Origin: JAYZVT01 sp050248375
GTDB lineage: Bacteria; Pseudomonadota; Alphaproteobacteria; Rhizobiales; Methyloligellaceae
DNA: 7,956 nt
Direction: 5' to 3'
NCBI GenBank assembly: GCA_050248375.1
Contig: JBFWSL010000184.1
Location: 1 to 7,956, forward strand
Shown: positions 6,415 through 7,956 of the stretch, one piece after another
How positions within the stretch are numbered: position 1 is the first letter of the stretch
How the letters are laid out: the number at the start of each line of letters is the position of its first letter
Position numbers and translations under genes: made by a program
Notes under the pieces: model-generated
Database searches by the model: none
What the model saw: only the letters and a program-made list of their open reading frames with translations
Told to the model about the DNA's origin: nothing

Positions 6415-6668
6415 GCGGGGAGACGATGCTCAGGCATGCCGCATCGGTCGTCGCCGAGCGCCGCAAGATCTATGGCGATCCGGCCGCCGCGATGGCCGTG
6501 GTCGCCAGACGCTGGTCGATCACGCTCGGCCGCCCCATCACGCCGGCGGAAGTCGTGCTCTGCCTCATCGATCTCAAGCTGGCGCGGCTCGGATACGATC
6601 CGAAGCATCAGGATTCGATCCTCGACATCGCCGGCTATGCAGCGGTGCTGCAGGAGGTCGGACGATGA
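6411..6668 (+). CDS. DUF6378-like phage protein
   Basis: An 85-residue protein of a small family frequent in prophage replication regions. It shows the family pattern: an AERRKIYGDP motif at 15-24, an amphipathic helix with VARRWS, ITPAEVVLCLIDLKLARLGY at 43-62, and the terminal HQDSILDIAGYAAVLQE at 66-82. The all-helical pattern with a C-terminal H-x-D-S-x-x-D-I-A-G-Y loosely resembles the metal-binding helices of MazG-like nucleotide pyrophosphatases; this is my inference, and the function is not established. The start has TGGAGG about 6 bases upstream and overlaps the resolvase stop by ATGA; the stop overlaps the next gene's ATG the same way. The family label is from recognition of the pattern. 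Confidence 0.8.
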   Translation: MSGETMLRHAASVVAERRKIYGDPAAAMAVVARRWSITLGRPITPAEVVLCLIDLKLARLGYDPKHQDSILDIAGYAAVLQEVGR

Positions 6669-6865
6669 GATGGCTGCCAAAGGGATATGGCGGCGAACGC
6701 CGGTCGGCCGAAGAGGTCAAGCGGGAGGGTTGGCGCGAGCAGGGCCTCCTCGTCGTCAACCCCACCGATCCGCGTCTCACCTGGCCCGAGCGAGAACTCG
6801 TTCGCCAGCTCGGCGAGAAGCTCTATGGCGGACGGCGCCAGCCGACGGAGCAACGGCATGGCTGA
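6665..6865 (+). CDS. Small hypothetical phage protein (66 aa)
   Basis: A 66-residue, charged, soluble protein without signal peptide or membrane segment. It reads MRWLPKGYGGERRSAEEVKR at the start, a central REQGLLVVNPTDPRLTWPE, and a final ELVRQLGEKLYGGRR. I know no function. AGGAGGT lies 6 bases before the ATG, the ATG overlaps the previous stop by ATGA, and its own stop lies within the next gene's start (8-base overlap), which argues strongly that it is real and co-translated. Similar small proteins sit between DUF6378-like and DUF6362-like genes in related prophages, to my recollection. The TWPERELVRQLGEKLYG segment is probably a helix. Confidence 0.75.
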   Translation: MRWLPKGYGGERRSAEEVKREGWREQGLLVVNPTDPRLTWPERELVRQLGEKLYGGRRQPTEQRHG

Positions 6866-7298
6866 TTGGACTCGCGAACAGGTCGAGGAACGGCTGATCG
6901 AAGCTGCCGACGTCATGAAGCGTCTGCCCGAGGTTCGGGTGCAGGGCTATTTCTCGGTGTGGCCGAAGATCGTTCATGAGTTCGCTGATCTCGTCGGTCA
7001 GGAGCCGCCGCGCATGAAGCGTCCGCCACCGTTGCCGGACGCCATCAGCCGCATGGAAGCGACGCTGCCCTGGCTGCGATGGCTGGAGCCCGACGATGCC
7101 CGGCTTGTCTGGGCGCGCGCCGAGGGCACGCCGTGGAAGCCGATCTGCTGGCGCTTCGGGATCTCCCGCGCCACGGCGTGTCGTCGCTGGGAGTATGGTC
7201 TCTGTCTGATCACGTGGCGGCTGAATGGACGGCGTCCGCCGTCGACAAAACTGGGACGCGAGCATCTCGTCGAACGGGTGAGGTTCGTTTACGGATGA
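6858..7298 (+). CDS. DUF6362-like helix-turn-helix protein
   Basis: A 146-residue protein matching the DUF6362 pattern seen in phages and prophages of alphaproteobacteria. Residues 1-48 are helical (DWTREQVEERLIEAADVMKRLP, then YFSVWPKIVHEFADLVG). Residues 60-88 hold DAISRMEATLPWLRWLEPDDARLVWARA. The core at 91-115, PWKPICWRFGISRATACRRW, reads as a helix-turn-helix whose recognition helix is SRATACRRWEYGL, like the sigma-factor region 4 or transposase-type HTH. A basic tail (RRPPSTKLGRE) follows. It is likely a DNA-binding regulator of the element or a late-gene activator; the target is unknown. GGAG lies 7 bases before the ATG. It is the last gene of the coupled plus-strand run and ends 14 bases before the convergent AbiEii gene. 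Confidence 0.82.
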   Translation: MADWTREQVEERLIEAADVMKRLPEVRVQGYFSVWPKIVHEFADLVGQEPPRMKRPPPLPDAISRMEATLPWLRWLEPDDARLVWARAEGTPWKPICWRFGISRATACRRWEYGLCLITWRLNGRRPPSTKLGREHLVERVRFVYG

Positions 7299-7312
7299 TC
7301 GGCGTGTCAGTG

Positions 7313-7956
7313 CTATGTCCGCCAAGGCCCCTCGGCTGGCCAATGATCCAGATTCGGGCCGGCGCCGCTCGCGGCGGACAGCACAGGCATGAGGAAGTCG
7401 CGGAGTTTCAAGATGACCTCGCTGAAGTCAACGACATCAGCGGCCAGGCGATCGCGCGTTGTGAATGCGCGCCATCTCGCGACAACTGCGGGCTCTGACG
7501 CAAAGGCGTCGCTGAGCCCATCGGGGACTGTTGTGGGAATTTCCGTCCGACGTCGTTCAAATGTGGATCGAACCGCCTGAACCAGGCTTGGCCCGTCAAA
7601 ATCGAAGTGTCGCGCCATCATGACGAGGTCGTAGAAATCCTTCATGCGGCTATTGATGAAGCCGAGGGATACAAGAGCTTCGAGCTTTTCCGCGACCACG
7701 GTCTCGCGCGGATAGGCGCGCAAGCGAACCCCCTCCGCGCCGAGCAGCGTCGGATAGTCGATTTCGTCTGCACCCGGCGTGATCGCATCGCCGAAGCCGA
7801 TATCGACCTGAATGGGCACCCGAGCCCGTTCGAGCGTCGCGGTGGTTTCGATGCGGATGCCCCCATAGCGGGCGTCCTCGCGGATGGCTGCGGCGCGGAG
7901 GCCGTCGATGTCAAAGATGAGACCATCCTCATCGACGGTCAGAGATAGAATCTGTC
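7313..7956 (-). CDS. AbiEii/AbiGii-type nucleotidyltransferase toxin (5' end off the window)
   Basis: The toxin half of the type IV abortive-infection pair AbiE, a GTP-binding nucleotidyltransferase whose activity arrests growth; the antitoxin AbiEi is normally encoded just upstream. About 213 C-terminal residues are visible and the frame is open through the right edge, so an apparent start at 7819 (GTG) is internal. Seen motifs: FDIDGLRAAAIREDARYGG (encoded near 7860-7915), then PIQVDIGFGD (about 7787-7816, motif II), RAYPRETVVAEKLEAL (about 7673-7720, motif III), and SRMKDFYDL (about 7625-7650, motif IV), followed by RHFDFDG. Motif III and IV charged residues (Glu-Lys; Lys-Asp) are intact. 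Motif I (GGxxL) and the antitoxin should lie to the right of the window. The TAG stop is convergent with the HTH gene. Confidence 0.92.
   Translation of the reverse strand, partial: QILSLTVDEDGLIFDIDGLRAAAIREDARYGGIRIETTATLERARVPIQVDIGFGDAITPGADEIDYPTLLGAEGVRLRAYPRETVVAEKLEALVSLGFINSRMKDFYDLVMMARHFDFDGPSLVQAVRSTFERRRTEIPTTVPDGLSDAFASEPAVVARWRAFTTRDRLAADVVDFSEVILKLRDFLMPVLSAASGAGPNLDHWPAEGPWRT

Overview
The window is GC-rich, densely coded bacterial DNA. The gene order rplU-rpmA-GNAT-obgE-proB, the protein sequences, and a phage-type module of the DUF6378/DUF6362 kind point to an alphaproteobacterium, most likely of the Hyphomicrobiales (Rhizobiales). The species cannot be named from the sequence alone.

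Region 1 (1-3379, all genes on the minus strand) is conserved core genome. Reading leftward, a sigma70-type promoter drives ribosomal proteins L21 (with a Lys/Ala-rich tail of about 100 residues) and L27. A strong intrinsic terminator follows, then a RimJ-like GNAT acetyltransferase, the ribosome-assembly GTPase ObgE, and proB (glutamate 5-kinase), whose start lies inside the end of obgE and whose 3' part lies off the window.

Region 2 (3380-3984) is the boundary. A non-coding GC-rich spacer with a short 15-bp tandem repeat precedes a complete tRNA-Ser(CGA) gene with encoded CCA and its own promoter. Beyond the tRNA the content changes abruptly from housekeeping to accessory genes. This layout fits a genomic island or prophage integrated at the tRNA 3' end, although no integrase or second att copy is inside the window.

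Region 3 (3985-7956) is accessory. An Mrr-type restriction endonuclease (minus strand) stands divergently against what looks like the 5'-truncated C-terminal part of a phage or satellite primase/helicase-like gene. That remnant contains a conspicuous array of GGGGAACGT motifs in both orientations. It is followed by a tightly coupled plus-strand run with overlapping stops and starts: a RuvC-like Holliday-junction resolvase, a DUF6378-like protein, a 66-residue protein, and a DUF6362-like helix-turn-helix protein. The run ends against a convergent AbiEii-type nucleotidyltransferase toxin gene that continues past the right edge. The picture is a remodelled phage replication module flanked by two anti-phage cargo genes (Mrr and AbiE).
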